A DNA stretch of 60,900 bases from Cellulophaga sp. BC115SP (GTDB lineage Bacteria > Bacteroidota > Bacteroidia > Cytophagales > Spirosomataceae): assembly GCF_009905545.1 (NCBI RefSeq), contig NZ_JAAALB010000037.1, forward strand, positions 1 to 60,900. The letters run 5' to 3'. Both the position numbers and the translations under genes were made by a program. This document shows positions 28,298 through 36,887 of this stretch, one piece after another (the first letter of the stretch is position 1; each line of letters begins with the position of its first letter). The notes beneath the pieces are model-generated. The model saw only the letters and a list, made by a program, of their open reading frames with translations, searched no databases and was not told the origin of the DNA.

Positions 28298-29221
28298 TCA
28301 TACCAAATCTCTAAAGTCTATCGACATTCCATCTTCTCCTAGAATGGTATTATGAAAAACTTGTTTTGCTTCATCTATAAATGGCGTAAGGTCTTTGTAT
28401 CTAGACGAGAAATGTCCTATCAATAAGTTTTTCACACCAGCTTCCTTAGCAATTTGCCCAGCTTGATAAGCGGTAGAATGGCAAGTTTCCTTAGCTCTTT
28501 CTACCAATTCATGTAAAAAGGTGGTTTCGTGATAAAGTAATTTGACCCCTTTGATAATTGGTAAAATAGCAGGATGATAAGCCGTATCAGTACAAAAAGC
28601 ATAACTATCTGGCGCAGGTCCTTTGATTGTGTAATAGTCGCATGAGTACAATACTTCACCATTGTCATCTAGCACATCTTGCCCATCTTTGAGGCATTTG
28701 ATTTGTTCAATACTTATATGTGATGGCAATAGTTCCTTCAGAATTTTGTGTGGTTTTTCTTTTTCTTCAATCAAAAAACCACAACATGGCACTCGATGAA
28801 CCAAGGGAATTGTCGTGACCTTCACATAATCGTTTTCCATTAAGAGGTAGGACTCTTCGGAACGAGTTTCCTCAAAATGTACTTTGAAATTAAGACGTGT
28901 ATCCGAATATTTCATTTGAAGAGTCAGCACTTCAGCAAGACCTTTGGGACCATAGATATACAAATCGTCAACTCTATGATGCATGTTAAGTGTTGACAAC
29001 AAACCTATTAACCCAAAGAAATGGTCGCCATGAAGGTGAGTAATAAAAATATATTTGATACGAGTGGCCTTGAGTTTGAAACGAAGTAATTGCGTCTGGG
29101 TAGCCTCTCCACAATCAAACAAATACCCTTCTTGTTCCACCATCAAAAAGTGGGAAGTTGCATTACGCGTTACTACTGGGTTGGCAGAACCCGTACCTAG
29201 GATAGTAAGATGGAAACTCAA
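28298..29221 (-). CDS. rnz: Ribonuclease Z
   Basis: RNase Z is the tRNA 3'-processing endonuclease of the metallo-beta-lactamase fold. It cuts tRNA precursors that lack encoded CCA, as all four tRNAs in this window do. The 307-residue protein shows the start LTILGTGSANPVVTRNATS, the HLHGDHFFGL zinc motif (about 62-71), FCTDTAYHP and, near the end, LIGHFSSRYKD. The only start that keeps this conserved N-terminus is a TTG at 29221; an in-frame stop lies just upstream and there is no ATG. A STAS-domain gene and purC follow upstream on the same strand, a grouping I recall from other Bacteroidota. Confidence 0.94.
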   Translation of the reverse strand: MSFHLTILGTGSANPVVTRNATSHFLMVEQEGYLFDCGEATQTQLLRFKLKATRIKYIFITHLHGDHFFGLIGLLSTLNMHHRVDDLYIYGPKGLAEVLTLQMKYSDTRLNFKVHFEETRSEESYLLMENDYVKVTTIPLVHRVPCCGFLIEEKEKPHKILKELLPSHISIEQIKCLKDGQDVLDDNGEVLYSCDYYTIKGPAPDSYAFCTDTAYHPAILPIIKGVKLLYHETTFLHELVERAKETCHSTAYQAGQIAKEAGVKNLLIGHFSSRYKDLTPFIDEAKQVFHNTILGEDGMSIDFRDLV

Positions 29222-29280
29222 ATTGTTATAATTTTAAATTACTGGTAAACAAAATAATTAAGTAATAAAGCACTTTTTAC

Positions 29281-29415
29281 GCTCTAGGCTTTATGCCGTA
29301 GGCTAAAAGTTGAATAGTATTTCTCATGAAATAGTTGAAGCTTTTTGCCTAATGCTTACTGTTTAGTGCCTTAAGCTTATTAATGCAAAATAAGATTGCA
29401 CTAATAAACTTTAGG
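29281..29415 (-). repeat. Family 2 intergenic repeat
   Basis: This segment between rnz and the STAS gene aligns with the reverse complement of 56020-56120. Shared words include AATAGTATTTCTCA, TTTTTGCCTAATGC, TGCCTTAAGC-like and ATTAATGCAAAATAAGATTGC. The core contains inverted GCCGTAGGCT/AGCCTAA-like modules. I know no named element with this sequence. Confidence 0.75.
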
Positions 29416-29423
29416 GTTCAATA

Positions 29424-29466
29424 TAAAAAAAAACCTTATCAGACTAACGTCTAATAAGGTTTTTTT
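29424..29466 (-). terminator. Terminator of the STAS gene
   Basis: AACCTTAT-C-AGAC and GTCT-A-ATAAGGTT form a stem with one mismatch and a TAAC loop (about 29432-29460). On the minus strand it is followed by a run of nine T. Confidence 0.85.
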
Positions 29467-29530
29467 GTTCGAAAAACAGCAAAAATACCCTTTGATGAAT
29501 ACTTTTAAGTCTTTGTATTATACAATTTGA

Positions 29531-29950
29531 TTAATAATCTTCTTCGCTTTCACTGTATTCGCCACCGCCAAACTCATCTTCGTCCTCTGATTGGAAATCA
29601 TTTTCGAGTTCGTTCAAGAAAACGGCATCAATTGCTTCCTGAACTGTTGGCATGATAGTCAAATCCTCGATTTTGGCACGATCTAATTGGTCGATAATTT
29701 CATCATTTTTAGTTACAATGATGAACAAACCTAACTCGTTTAAACAGATTTTATTGCCTTTACGAATTACCGAAACGCCATGACCATCTAATTCGACAAT
29801 TTCATCAAATTTTACGATAACATTTCCGTAACCAGCACGGAAAAGTTGACGGATAATATTTTCGAAATCAGCGTGATTTTCTTGAGTTAAAGCTGTTTCG
29901 TTAAGTTCGATAAGAGCGTATTGCTCGTTTTTTTCAATCTTAAAATTCAT
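29531..29950 (-). CDS. STAS domain protein with acidic tail
   Basis: This 139-residue cytosolic protein is a single STAS domain (about 1-110), the fold of anti-sigma factor antagonists such as SpoIIAA, plus a very acidic tail of about 25 residues (QSEDEDEFGGGEYSESEEDY). In SpoIIAA-like proteins the loop DSSG carries the Ser that is phosphorylated by the kinase partner. Here the loop reads LDGHGVS (about 54-60), so the usual Ser is Gly. It may be a non-phosphorylated scaffold or a sensor. It sits between rnz and purC, with no anti-sigma kinase nearby. Confidence 0.85.
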   Translation of the reverse strand: MNFKIEKNEQYALIELNETALTQENHADFENIIRQLFRAGYGNVIVKFDEIVELDGHGVSVIRKGNKICLNELGLFIIVTKNDEIIDQLDRAKIEDLTIMPTVQEAIDAVFLNELENDFQSEDEDEFGGGEYSESEEDY

Positions 29951-30150
29951 CTTTTTACTACTTTATATAATCGCAGTAGATTTTTTTTGGAATTAAATAT
30001 GCTTTAGGGACTTGCCCCTAGTTTGTATGCTTGAAGGAATAAGTGTCACAAAACGGGTGTCTTTTCAGAGACATTCACTTCGCATGACCTACCTGCAAAT
30101 GCTGTGCAATTTAGTAATTTTCACGAAAAATATTTGTACTTATAACTACA

Positions 30151-30179
30151 AATAAGCTCCTGCAAAACAAGAGCTTATT
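30151..30179 (-). terminator. Possible terminator of purC
   Basis: AATAAGCTC (30151-30159) pairs with GAGCTTATT (30171-30179) around an 11-base loop, 45 bases after the purC stop. The minus-strand T-run is short (TTTG), so this is a weak call. Confidence 0.4.
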
Positions 30180-30223
30180 CAAGTACAATTTATTACTAAA
30201 ATTTTTAAAATTTCTTGCTACTA

Positions 30224-31165
30224 TTATCTGTTTGCTAAGAACGTCAATACATTTTTTTCAACTCTTTCTAAAACATTATCAGTCACAGATTTTTCGAAAG
30301 CTTTGCCTGTAACTTTTTCAAAAAGCTCGATATAACGTTCTGATATTTGGTTTACCCATTCAGGAGTCATTTCAGGAACTGTTTGTCCTTCTTTTCCTTG
30401 AAAATTATTAGCAATCAACCATTCACGAACAAATTCTTTTGAAAGTTGTTTCTGAGATTCGCCGCTTGCTTGTCTTTCAGCATAGTCATCAGCATAAAAA
30501 TAACGTGATGAATCAGGCGTGTGAATTTCGTCAATCAGTACAATTTTGCCGTCGATCTTACCGAACTCATATTTTGTATCAACCAAAATCAAACCTTGTT
30601 CGGCAGCCATTTGCGTACCTTTTTCAAACAATGCCAAAGTATATTGCTCTAACTGAACATAATCCTCCTCGCTTACTAATCCTTTAGCAAGGATATCTTC
30701 ACGAGAAATATCTTCGTCGTGACCCTCGTGAGCTTTGGTGGTTGGTGTAATAATTGGCTGAGGCAATTTGTCATTTTCTTTCAATCCTTCAGGCAATGTT
30801 ACTCCACAAAGCGTACGAAGTCCTGACTTGTAAGTACGTGCTGCATGACCTGCTAAGTACCCACGCACGACCATTTCAACAGGAAAAGCTTCGCATTTTA
30901 GACCCGCACTTACATTAGGATCTGGCACTGCTAATAACCAGTTTGGAACAATCGATTGTGTAGCTTTCAAGAAATGTTCAGCGATTTGGTTCAATACCTG
31001 TCCTTTAAAAGGAATCGCTTCTGGAAGCACTACATCAAAAGCTGAAATACGGTCAGAAGCCACCATTACAAGGAGGTCCTCAAACGAATATACATCTCTT
31101 ACTTTACCTTTGTAAAAGCCCGTTTGGTTGGGAAAATTGAAATTGGTACTTTTTATTACGTTCAT
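30224..31165 (-). CDS. purC: SAICAR synthetase
   Basis: PurC (phosphoribosylaminoimidazole-succinocarboxamide synthase) joins CAIR and aspartate in step 7 or 8 of purine synthesis, using ATP. The protein shows [27 protein letters not shown] in separate recognisable pieces ([15 protein letters not shown]), [27 protein letters not shown] and [15 protein letters not shown] chose the ATG at 31165 (MNVIKSTNF), giving 313 residues; the one at 31207 adds 14 unlikely residues. This is the longer form found in Bacteroidota and yeast, compared with 237 in E. coli. It is likely transcribed from its own promoter upstream of a family 2 repeat. Confidence 0.95.
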   Translation of the reverse strand: MNVIKSTNFNFPNQTGFYKGKVRDVYSFEDLLVMVASDRISAFDVVLPEAIPFKGQVLNQIAEHFLKATQSIVPNWLLAVPDPNVSAGLKCEAFPVEMVVRGYLAGHAARTYKSGLRTLCGVTLPEGLKENDKLPQPIITPTTKAHEGHDEDISREDILAKGLVSEEDYVQLEQYTLALFEKGTQMAAEQGLILVDTKYEFGKIDGKIVLIDEIHTPDSSRYFYADDYAERQASGESQKQLSKEFVREWLIANNFQGKEGQTVPEMTPEWVNQISERYIELFEKVTGKAFEKSVTDNVLERVEKNVLTFLANR

Positions 31166-31208
31166 TTTATATTGGGTAGTATTAAAAACATCTAAGTTAG
31201 TGGACATT

Positions 31209-31345
31209 TTACCCGATTTAGGCTCTAAGCAATATACCTTAAGCTAAAAGTGAAGCAAGCATTCTGTTATTTCACGAAAAATACTTTTGAACTTCTAGCT
31301 TAGGGCATAAAGACTAATGCTTATTGCAGATAAAACGAATTTTAT
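31209..31345 (-). repeat. Family 2 intergenic repeat
   Basis: This copy lies between the thiolase and purC genes. TTTAGGCTCTAAGCAATAT..CTTAAGCTAAAAGT matches 56172-56210 (TTAGGCTCTAAGCACTATGCCGTAAGCT), and its second half (ACTTTTGAACTTCTAGCTTAGGGCATAA) is an inverted version of the same module, so the element is internally palindromic. Confidence 0.72.
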
Positions 31346-31388
31346 TTGATGCACTAAATTTTTTGTTTAAAACCTCTACCGATTGAAG

Positions 31389-32564
31389 TTACATTTTTTC
31401 GATCACAATAGCCGAAGCACCGCCACCACCATTGCAAATACCTGCTGCACCAATACGACCACCTTTATGTGTTAAGGCACTTATCAAAGTTGTCACAATG
31501 CGCGCACCCGAAGCCCCCAGTGGATGACCCAATGAAACGGCACCACCCAAAACATTGATTTTATGTTGTGGAATATCCAACAATTTTTCAAATGCCAAAG
31601 GTACAACAGCAAACGCTTCGTTTACTTCAAACAAATCAACTTCTTCTTTGATAAGCCCTGCCATACGAATCGCTTTGGGCACTGCCACGGTTGGCGTTGT
31701 TGTAAACCATGCAGGTTCTTGTTCGGCATCAGCAAAGCCAATAATTTTTGCTAATGGAGTCAATTTGAGTTTTTCAGCTTTCTTTTTTGACATTAAAACT
31801 AGCGCAGCAGCACCATCATTCAACGTAGAAGCATTGGCTGCGGTAACTGTTCCCTTTTTCTCAAAAGCGGGTTTTAAGTTAGGGATTTTCTCAAAATTGA
31901 CATTCTTATATTCTTCATCCTCCGAAATCGTTACGACTCCTTTACGAGTTTGGACTTCAACAGGGATAATCTCGTCTGCAAAATAACCTTTTTGTGTAGC
32001 CTCAGCGCTGCGGCGGTATGACTCAATCGCAAAATCATCTTGATCTTCGCGCGTGATACCGTATTTACGAGCAGTTTTGTCTGCAAAGATACCCATTGCA
32101 CAATCATCATAGGCATCTGAAAGACCATCTTTTTCGAGACCATCGACCAAAGTACTTGAGCCGTATTTATAGCCAAAGCGAGCGCGTGGTACATAATATG
32201 GAGCATTAGACATACTTTCCATACCTCCAGCCACGATTACATCTGCCATTCCGAGCATGATACTTTGTGCTGCAAAGATAATGGCTTTTGCGCCAGATGC
32301 ACACACTTTGTTGATAGTTGTACAACGTGTTTCGTGTGGGAGACCAGCTTTGAGTGCCGCTATACGTGCAGGAGCTTGTCCTAAGTTTGCAGAAATAACG
32401 TTACCCATAAGTACCTCTTCTACTAGCTCTGGTTTGATTCCAGCTCTTTCAACTGCGCCCTTTATGGCAATACTGCCCAAATCTGTTGCCGATAAACTCG
32501 ATAAAGCTCCGCCAAAACTTCCGATAGGAGTTCTAACGGCTGAGACGATATACACTTCTTGCAT
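31389..32564 (-). CDS. Acetyl-CoA C-acetyltransferase (thiolase)
   Basis: Thiolase II condenses two acetyl-CoA to acetoacetyl-CoA, or works in reverse in beta-oxidation and ketone or amino acid breakdown. The 391-residue protein starts EVYIVSAVRTPIGSFGGAL. It has the acyl-bound Cys88 (NKVCASGAKAI), the catalytic His in GAVSLGHPLGASGARI and the second Cys in GICNGGGGASA near the C-terminus. It is of normal family length. Whether it serves biosynthesis or degradation is not clear, since no other fatty acid gene lies beside it. Upstream by 52 bases on the same strand is the TPR gene. Confidence 0.94.
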   Translation of the reverse strand: MQEVYIVSAVRTPIGSFGGALSSLSATDLGSIAIKGAVERAGIKPELVEEVLMGNVISANLGQAPARIAALKAGLPHETRCTTINKVCASGAKAIIFAAQSIMLGMADVIVAGGMESMSNAPYYVPRARFGYKYGSSTLVDGLEKDGLSDAYDDCAMGIFADKTARKYGITREDQDDFAIESYRRSAEATQKGYFADEIIPVEVQTRKGVVTISEDEEYKNVNFEKIPNLKPAFEKKGTVTAANASTLNDGAAALVLMSKKKAEKLKLTPLAKIIGFADAEQEPAWFTTTPTVAVPKAIRMAGLIKEEVDLFEVNEAFAVVPLAFEKLLDIPQHKINVLGGAVSLGHPLGASGARIVTTLISALTHKGGRIGAAGICNGGGGASAIVIEKM

Positions 32565-32616
32565 AATAAAGTTAAAGTTTGGTATTGTAATGGTGGTTAA
32601 ATAGTAATCTTAGGAA

Positions 32617-33291
32617 TTACCAAGATTGTTTCATGTTAGACTTATTCTTCTTGAGTAATCCCTTTTTTTGCTGAATATACTGTACTTCGTTATTTTTCAT
32701 AGCTTCTAGGATACTCCTAGCTTTTTCAGGGGAAAGTCCGTAATTCTTGAGCGTTTTCAACATTTCATCCTGTGCATCTGTGTGTTCCACTTCGGCGTGA
32801 TTAGCGCTTGGTGGTGGCATTGATTTAGACTGTTGCTCAGGCTTAGGCTCCTCGGAGGTTCCTCTAAATTTGAGTTTTAATAATTCAAAATTGAAACGGG
32901 CAATTTGGTTTTGGGGATTAAGCTTAAGTGCTTCTTTAAAATAGACTAATGCTTGAGCACTGTCTTTGAAAGCACTACTAATTACGCCCAGTTGACAGTA
33001 GGTTGTTGAGGACATTTTGTAATCTTCGAGGTGAATCAGCCGTTTATACATGCTTTGTGCACGCAAGGTATCTTCAGATAGCAAATACACATGCGCTTGG
33101 TTTAGCACAACCTCGGGGGGAGTAAAATAAGAATTGTCCGATATTGTCTGGTAATATTTTACAGCATCCTTATATCTTTTTTCTCGAAATGCCCTTTCTG
33201 ACTCTATTTTAGCCAGATTTCGAGCACTTACCTTAGTAAAGGACGCATTTTCTAAAATCCAGAGGAATATGTAAAAAATAAAATAATTCAA
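32617..33291 (-). CDS. TPR protein, BatC-like
   Basis: This 224-residue protein has an N-terminal hydrophobic segment (NYFIFYIFLWIL) that could be a signal or anchor. TPR repeats follow (about 30-140; ESERAFREKRYKDAVKYY, AQALVYFKEALKLNPQN), then a Pro/Gln-rich linker and a charged tail (EVQYIQQKKGLLKKNK). Its position directly after a VWA gene and its shape match BatC/BatE of the Bat (aerotolerance) proteins of Bacteroidota and spirochaetes. The frame has no ATG at its N-terminus; TTG at 33291 is the best start seen. Function is inferred from context only. Confidence 0.78.
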   Translation of the reverse strand: MNYFIFYIFLWILENASFTKVSARNLAKIESERAFREKRYKDAVKYYQTISDNSYFTPPEVVLNQAHVYLLSEDTLRAQSMYKRLIHLEDYKMSSTTYCQLGVISSAFKDSAQALVYFKEALKLNPQNQIARFNFELLKLKFRGTSEEPKPEQQSKSMPPPSANHAEVEHTDAQDEMLKTLKNYGLSPEKARSILEAMKNNEVQYIQQKKGLLKKNKSNMKQSW

Positions 33292-33367
33292 CTTATTATA
33301 CCCTAAGTAATATTTTATGCAAAAATCGTATAAAACTGCTCTATAAAAAACTTTTAACCTAAATTTT

Positions 33368-34327
33368 CTACAACTGGAAAGTCCTCACTGTAAAAAATAC
33401 GTCTATGCCTAGCAAAAATAGTGCAACAACTAAAAAGTAAAAATACTTATTGGCTGTCACCGTAACAGTTCGTTGGTCAATTAAATTGGCAGAAATATTT
33501 TCGATTTGTTTTATCAAATCAACAAAACTATCTGACACACTATGCACTTCAAAATAGCCTCCTCTTGTTTCAGCAGCCATTTTTCTCATCAAATCTGGAT
33601 CTAGCTTTGTTACTACGACATTACCATCTTCATCTTTTTTGAGTGATTTTCCTTCCTTGATTGTACTACCTTCGGCAGTGCCCACCCCAACAGTGAAAAG
33701 ATTGACTCCATTTCTTCGAATTCTGTTGAGTAAGCTATAGTCAAGGTTTCCAAAGTTTTCACCATCACTCATCAGTACGATAACTTTGGACTTATTGCTT
33801 GTTTTGATTTTGGTAAGTTTATCCAAGGCTAGTTCCAAAGCTGGAGTAAAATTGGTACCACCAGCAGGTAAAAGTTCAGAATTAATTCTTGGAATAAATA
33901 AATTGATGGCATTATGGTCAAAGGTAAGTGGTGAAAGCATAAAAGCATCTTCCGAAAATACAATCACCCCTATCCTATCGCTTGTAAAATGATTAACAAT
34001 ACGACTAATTTCAAATTTTGTTTTTTCAATTCTACTTGGTTGGACATCAGTGGCATCCATAGATTTGGACACATCTACCAACAAAAATATATCTCGACCC
34101 TCAGCTCGAATGGTTCCATTAATTTCACCAAAAGACGGGTCTAGTAATGCCAAGATAAGTAAGGTAAAATAGCAACTTCTTAGTACAAATTTTAAGATAC
34201 TCGACCGTGCCACGGTTTTTAATTTTCTGGCAATTAAAAAAACCCTGACAAGGTAAAAAACATATATGAGAATAAACAGGACAATGAACATTCTCTCGGT
34301 TTGTCCCAAATCAGCATTCCAGTTCAT
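33368..34327 (-). CDS. VWA domain membrane protein, BatA/BatB-like
   Basis: This 319-residue inner-membrane protein has two N-terminal membrane segments (about 12-32 and 48-64), a von Willebrand A domain and a C-terminal membrane segment (about 295-315). The MIDAS metal site is intact: DVSKSMDATD (Asp85, Ser87, Ser89), GTNFTPALE and VLMSDGENFG. This is the layout of BatA/BatB, linked in Bacteroides to aerotolerance and probably to envelope integrity. The usual MoxR ATPase, DUF58 protein, second VWA and BatD are absent from the flanks: a LacI-type regulator lies upstream. It is followed by the TPR gene after 76 bases. Confidence 0.9.
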   Translation of the reverse strand: MNWNADLGQTERMFIVLFILIYVFYLVRVFLIARKLKTVARSSILKFVLRSCYFTLLILALLDPSFGEINGTIRAEGRDIFLLVDVSKSMDATDVQPSRIEKTKFEISRIVNHFTSDRIGVIVFSEDAFMLSPLTFDHNAINLFIPRINSELLPAGGTNFTPALELALDKLTKIKTSNKSKVIVLMSDGENFGNLDYSLLNRIRRNGVNLFTVGVGTAEGSTIKEGKSLKKDEDGNVVVTKLDPDLMRKMAAETRGGYFEVHSVSDSFVDLIKQIENISANLIDQRTVTVTANKYFYFLVVALFLLGIDVFFTVRTFQL

Positions 34328-34403
34328 ATCCTAAAATTGTACAGAACTTGCTAGAAAAGCAAATTTTAGCATATCCAAAGCAAAATTCTCATTAACGAAT
34401 CCA

Positions 34404-35405
34404 TCAAATTCTAACGATTAGCTTTGAACGTATTATCACTTCTTCACGTACGTAGTCGTCTGGTTTTTTCATAGCCTCCACCAATAGATTCGCTGCTTTG
34501 GCTCCCATTTCGTAAGGAAATTGCTCTATACTGGCAAATGGAGGTTTTTCGAGATACTTACAAAAACTTAAATTTGAAAAACTTACAAAAAATATATCTT
34601 GGTTGATTATCAATCCTCGCTCTTTGGCAATCTGCATGGCATCGAGGGACATATAATCGTGGAAAGCAAAAATCGCTTGTGGAGGCACTGCCAAATCCAA
34701 CAGTTCATGTGTTTTCTTAACGGTATCCTCAAAACTCAAATCTGTGGTTTTGATATAAATCGGATTGAGCTCTATTTGGTGTAACTTGAGCGCATTGACA
34801 TACCCCATCAGTCGTTCATTGGACGACTGCATCGTATTTGGACCGTTTAATAACGCAATTTTTGTCAACCCTTTGTTGAGCAATAACTCCACCGCCTCAA
34901 ATGACGCCTGCGTGATGTCGGTATATACACAACTATTGGGGAGGCTTTTTACAACTCTATCAAAAAACACCAAGGGAATCCCTTTGCGATTTACCTCCAA
35001 AAAGTGACGATGATTGTAAGTTCCCGAACCCATCGACACGATAATACCGTCGACACCATGTTTCATAAGTGCTTGAATGGCTTGTTCTTCTCGCTCAAAA
35101 TCGTCCCTAGATTGTTGCAATACAACCCTATATCCTTTCTCAAAAAGGATATCCTCAATACCAGTGATAGCCATTGAGAAAAACTGCTCAGTGAGCCAAG
35201 GCACTACAACACCCACGTTTTTGGTAGACTGTTTTTTTAGGTTTATCGCGGTGGTATTAGGGCTATAATTTAGCTCTTTTGCCAACGCCATCACGTCTTC
35301 TCGCATCTTCAAACCAATACGTGGATGGTTTTGCAAAGCTCTCGAAACCGTTGAAACTGAGGTTCCTAGACGCTTCGCCAATTCTTTCATAGTTATCTGA
35401 CTCAT
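34404..35405 (-). CDS. LacI family transcriptional regulator
   Basis: This 333-residue protein has the LacI-type helix-turn-helix at the N-terminus (ITMKELAKRLGTSVSTVSRAL, in residues 4-25, then a hinge helix near residue 50). A periplasmic-binding-like sensor domain follows (NVGVVVPWLTEQFFSMAITGIE; GVDGIIVSMG; GLTKIALLNGP; IASIEQ-type end). Such regulators bind sugars or sugar derivatives and usually repress nearby catabolic genes. It is divergent from a GHMP sugar kinase, with a cluster of TTGCACAA words between them, so it probably controls that kinase and its partners and itself. The effector is unknown. Confidence 0.93.
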   Translation of the reverse strand: MSQITMKELAKRLGTSVSTVSRALQNHPRIGLKMREDVMALAKELNYSPNTTAINLKKQSTKNVGVVVPWLTEQFFSMAITGIEDILFEKGYRVVLQQSRDDFEREEQAIQALMKHGVDGIIVSMGSGTYNHRHFLEVNRKGIPLVFFDRVVKSLPNSCVYTDITQASFEAVELLLNKGLTKIALLNGPNTMQSSNERLMGYVNALKLHQIELNPIYIKTTDLSFEDTVKKTHELLDLAVPPQAIFAFHDYMSLDAMQIAKERGLIINQDIFFVSFSNLSFCKYLEKPPFASIEQFPYEMGAKAANLLVEAMKKPDDYVREEVIIRSKLIVRI

Positions 35406-35418
35406 AAGCTTTTATCAA

Positions 35419-35489
35419 TTGTGCAAGCAAGTTAGAACTTTTGCACAAATTGCACAATCGGTTGCACGCTTTTGCACAATCGGTTGCGC
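35419..35489. promoter_or_regulatory. Operator-like array between lacI-type and kinase genes
   Basis: TTGTGCAA (35419-35426) is an inverted copy of TTGCACAA, which recurs at about 35441, 35450 and 35472. The last two belong to an 18-base direct repeat, TTGCACAATCGGTTGCRC, at 35450-35467 and 35472-35489 (22-base spacing, two helical turns). The core CAATCGGTTG is an imperfect palindrome centred on CG, as expected of LacI-family operators. Binding by the adjacent regulator is an inference. Confidence 0.65.
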
Positions 35490-35545
35490 AGTCAAATTTC
35501 TTATTCAAAGCCCACTTGAAGCATATTTTGATAAGCTCAGAAAAC

Positions 35546-35553
35546 TATCTTTG
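35546..35553 (+). promoter_or_regulatory. Candidate -7 element of the sugar kinase gene
   Basis: TATCTTTG fits TAnnTTTG, 31 bases before the kinase ATG. A TTTG lies at 35527-35530, but the 15-base spacing is shorter than usual. The operator-like array lies 57-127 bases upstream of it. Confidence 0.45.
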
Positions 35554-35584
35554 TTCAAGGATTAGCTTACCCAATTTTCCAACT

Positions 35585-36658
35585 ATGAAAGATTTACATA
35601 TATCAACCCCTGGCAGAATTTGCTTATTTGGCGAGCACCAAGATTACTTAGGCTTGCCTGTTATCGCCGCTGCCATTTCAAGACGTATTCATATTGAAGG
35701 ACGAGTTACCAGCACGCCTTCTGTTCATATTCAATTACCTGATATTCAATCTGAGGAATCTTTTCCTTTAGCCGAAACAGTCATTTATCATAAAGACCGA
35801 GATTATTTCAAAAGTGTTTTAAATGTATTGAGAAGAGAAAAAGGTATCTCTTTTGAAAAAGGTATTGAAGCAAAAGTATATGGAAATATCCCTATCAATT
35901 CTGGCACATCAAGTTCGTCGGCATTGGTAGTGGCTTGGACACATTTTCTACTAAAAACAGCTAATCATCCTATTGACCCAGTTGAAATCGGACAATTAGC
36001 CTATTTAGCTGAAGTAGAAGAATTTGGCGAGCCAGGCGGATGCATGGACGAATACGCGACATCGATTGGTAATATTATGTATTTGGAAACCAAGCCTAAT
36101 ATTCTGGTAGAAGCTTATCAAGCGCCATTGGGAAAATTTGTCCTTGGGGACTCGCTTGAACCAAAAGATACCATTGGGATTTTGAAGCATGTCAAATTTG
36201 GGATGCTCGATGCTATCAATAAAATCAAGCAAGTCTATCCAGATTTTCAATTAAGCAAAGCGCCTATCGAAAGCGCCGAACAATATCAATCATTGCTGAA
36301 TCCAGACGAATATGCACTGTTTTATAGCAACCTTTCAGACAGAGATATTTTGCGCACAGCCAAAGCCATGTTTGAAGGAAAAGATACATTTAATGATGTA
36401 AAATTGGGACAGTTGTTGAGCGCTCATCAGGACAACTTGAGAGACGCAAAACGAGTTTCTACACCTAAAATTAATAGAATGATAGAAGCCTCCCTAAAAG
36501 CAGGAGCTTTGGGAGGTAAAATCAATGGCTCAGGAGGTGGAGGCTGTATGTTTGCCTATGCACCCACCAACACCGAAGCCGTGGTAGAAGCCATCGAAAG
36601 AGAAGGAGGCAAAGCCTATATCATCGAAGTGGCAGAAGGGTCGAAAGAAGAGATCTAG
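35585..36658 (+). CDS. GHMP-family sugar kinase (galactokinase-like)
   Basis: This 357-residue kinase phosphorylates a sugar, probably at C1, with ATP. Motif 1 (PGRICLFGEHQDYLG, about 9-23) is the galactokinase-type signature. Motif 2 is PINSGTSSSSAL, the ATP-binding loop, and motif 3 is KINGSGGGGCMFAYAP. I chose the ATG at 35585; the open frame upstream to 35441 runs through the operator array and adds 48 implausible residues. Relatives include galactokinase, N-acetylgalactosamine kinase, L-arabinokinase and glucuronokinase. The following nucleotidyltransferase gene suggests that the sugar-1-phosphate is turned into an NDP-sugar. The exact sugar is not deducible. Confidence 0.88.
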   Translation: MKDLHISTPGRICLFGEHQDYLGLPVIAAAISRRIHIEGRVTSTPSVHIQLPDIQSEESFPLAETVIYHKDRDYFKSVLNVLRREKGISFEKGIEAKVYGNIPINSGTSSSSALVVAWTHFLLKTANHPIDPVEIGQLAYLAEVEEFGEPGGCMDEYATSIGNIMYLETKPNILVEAYQAPLGKFVLGDSLEPKDTIGILKHVKFGMLDAINKIKQVYPDFQLSKAPIESAEQYQSLLNPDEYALFYSNLSDRDILRTAKAMFEGKDTFNDVKLGQLLSAHQDNLRDAKRVSTPKINRMIEASLKAGALGGKINGSGGGGCMFAYAPTNTEAVVEAIEREGGKAYIIEVAEGSKEEI

Positions 36659-36704
36659 TCATAAACAGACAGCAAAATATCATTACCGATTTACCAAATA
36701 AGTT

Positions 36705-36815
36705 AGTGGGCTAAATGAAATTAATTTCACCCGCAATAGGTATTAAGCCAAAAAGCTTTTTTGAATTCACTAGGAATATTTTTGCCGAAAGCCCATTGCT
36801 GAAAGTCGAAAGCCA
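36705..36815 (+). repeat. Diverged family 2 intergenic repeat
   Basis: Located between the kinase and nucleotidyltransferase genes. AATAGGTATTAAGCCAAAAA and GAATTCACTAGGAATATTTT resemble the segment at 56060-56110 (TAGGCATTAGGCAAAAAAAC; TTCCTGAGAAATACTATTT) with many substitutions. It is the weakest member of the family. Confidence 0.45.
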
Positions 36816-36887
36816 AAAATGTATCAATTCTGATAACTGATACACTAATAACATCTTATTACCATCAAATCATACATCCAATTTTCT

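Noticed and set aside
35441-35489. Possible short CRISPR-like array
   Set aside because: The repeat unit is only about 18 bases with two to four copies and almost no spacer. The CG-centred core and position between divergent genes fit operators instead.
35441-35584. N-terminal extension of the sugar kinase frame
   Set aside because: The frame is open upstream, but it runs through the operator-like repeats and the -7 element and gives residues unlike any GHMP kinase. The ATG at 35585 fits the family start.
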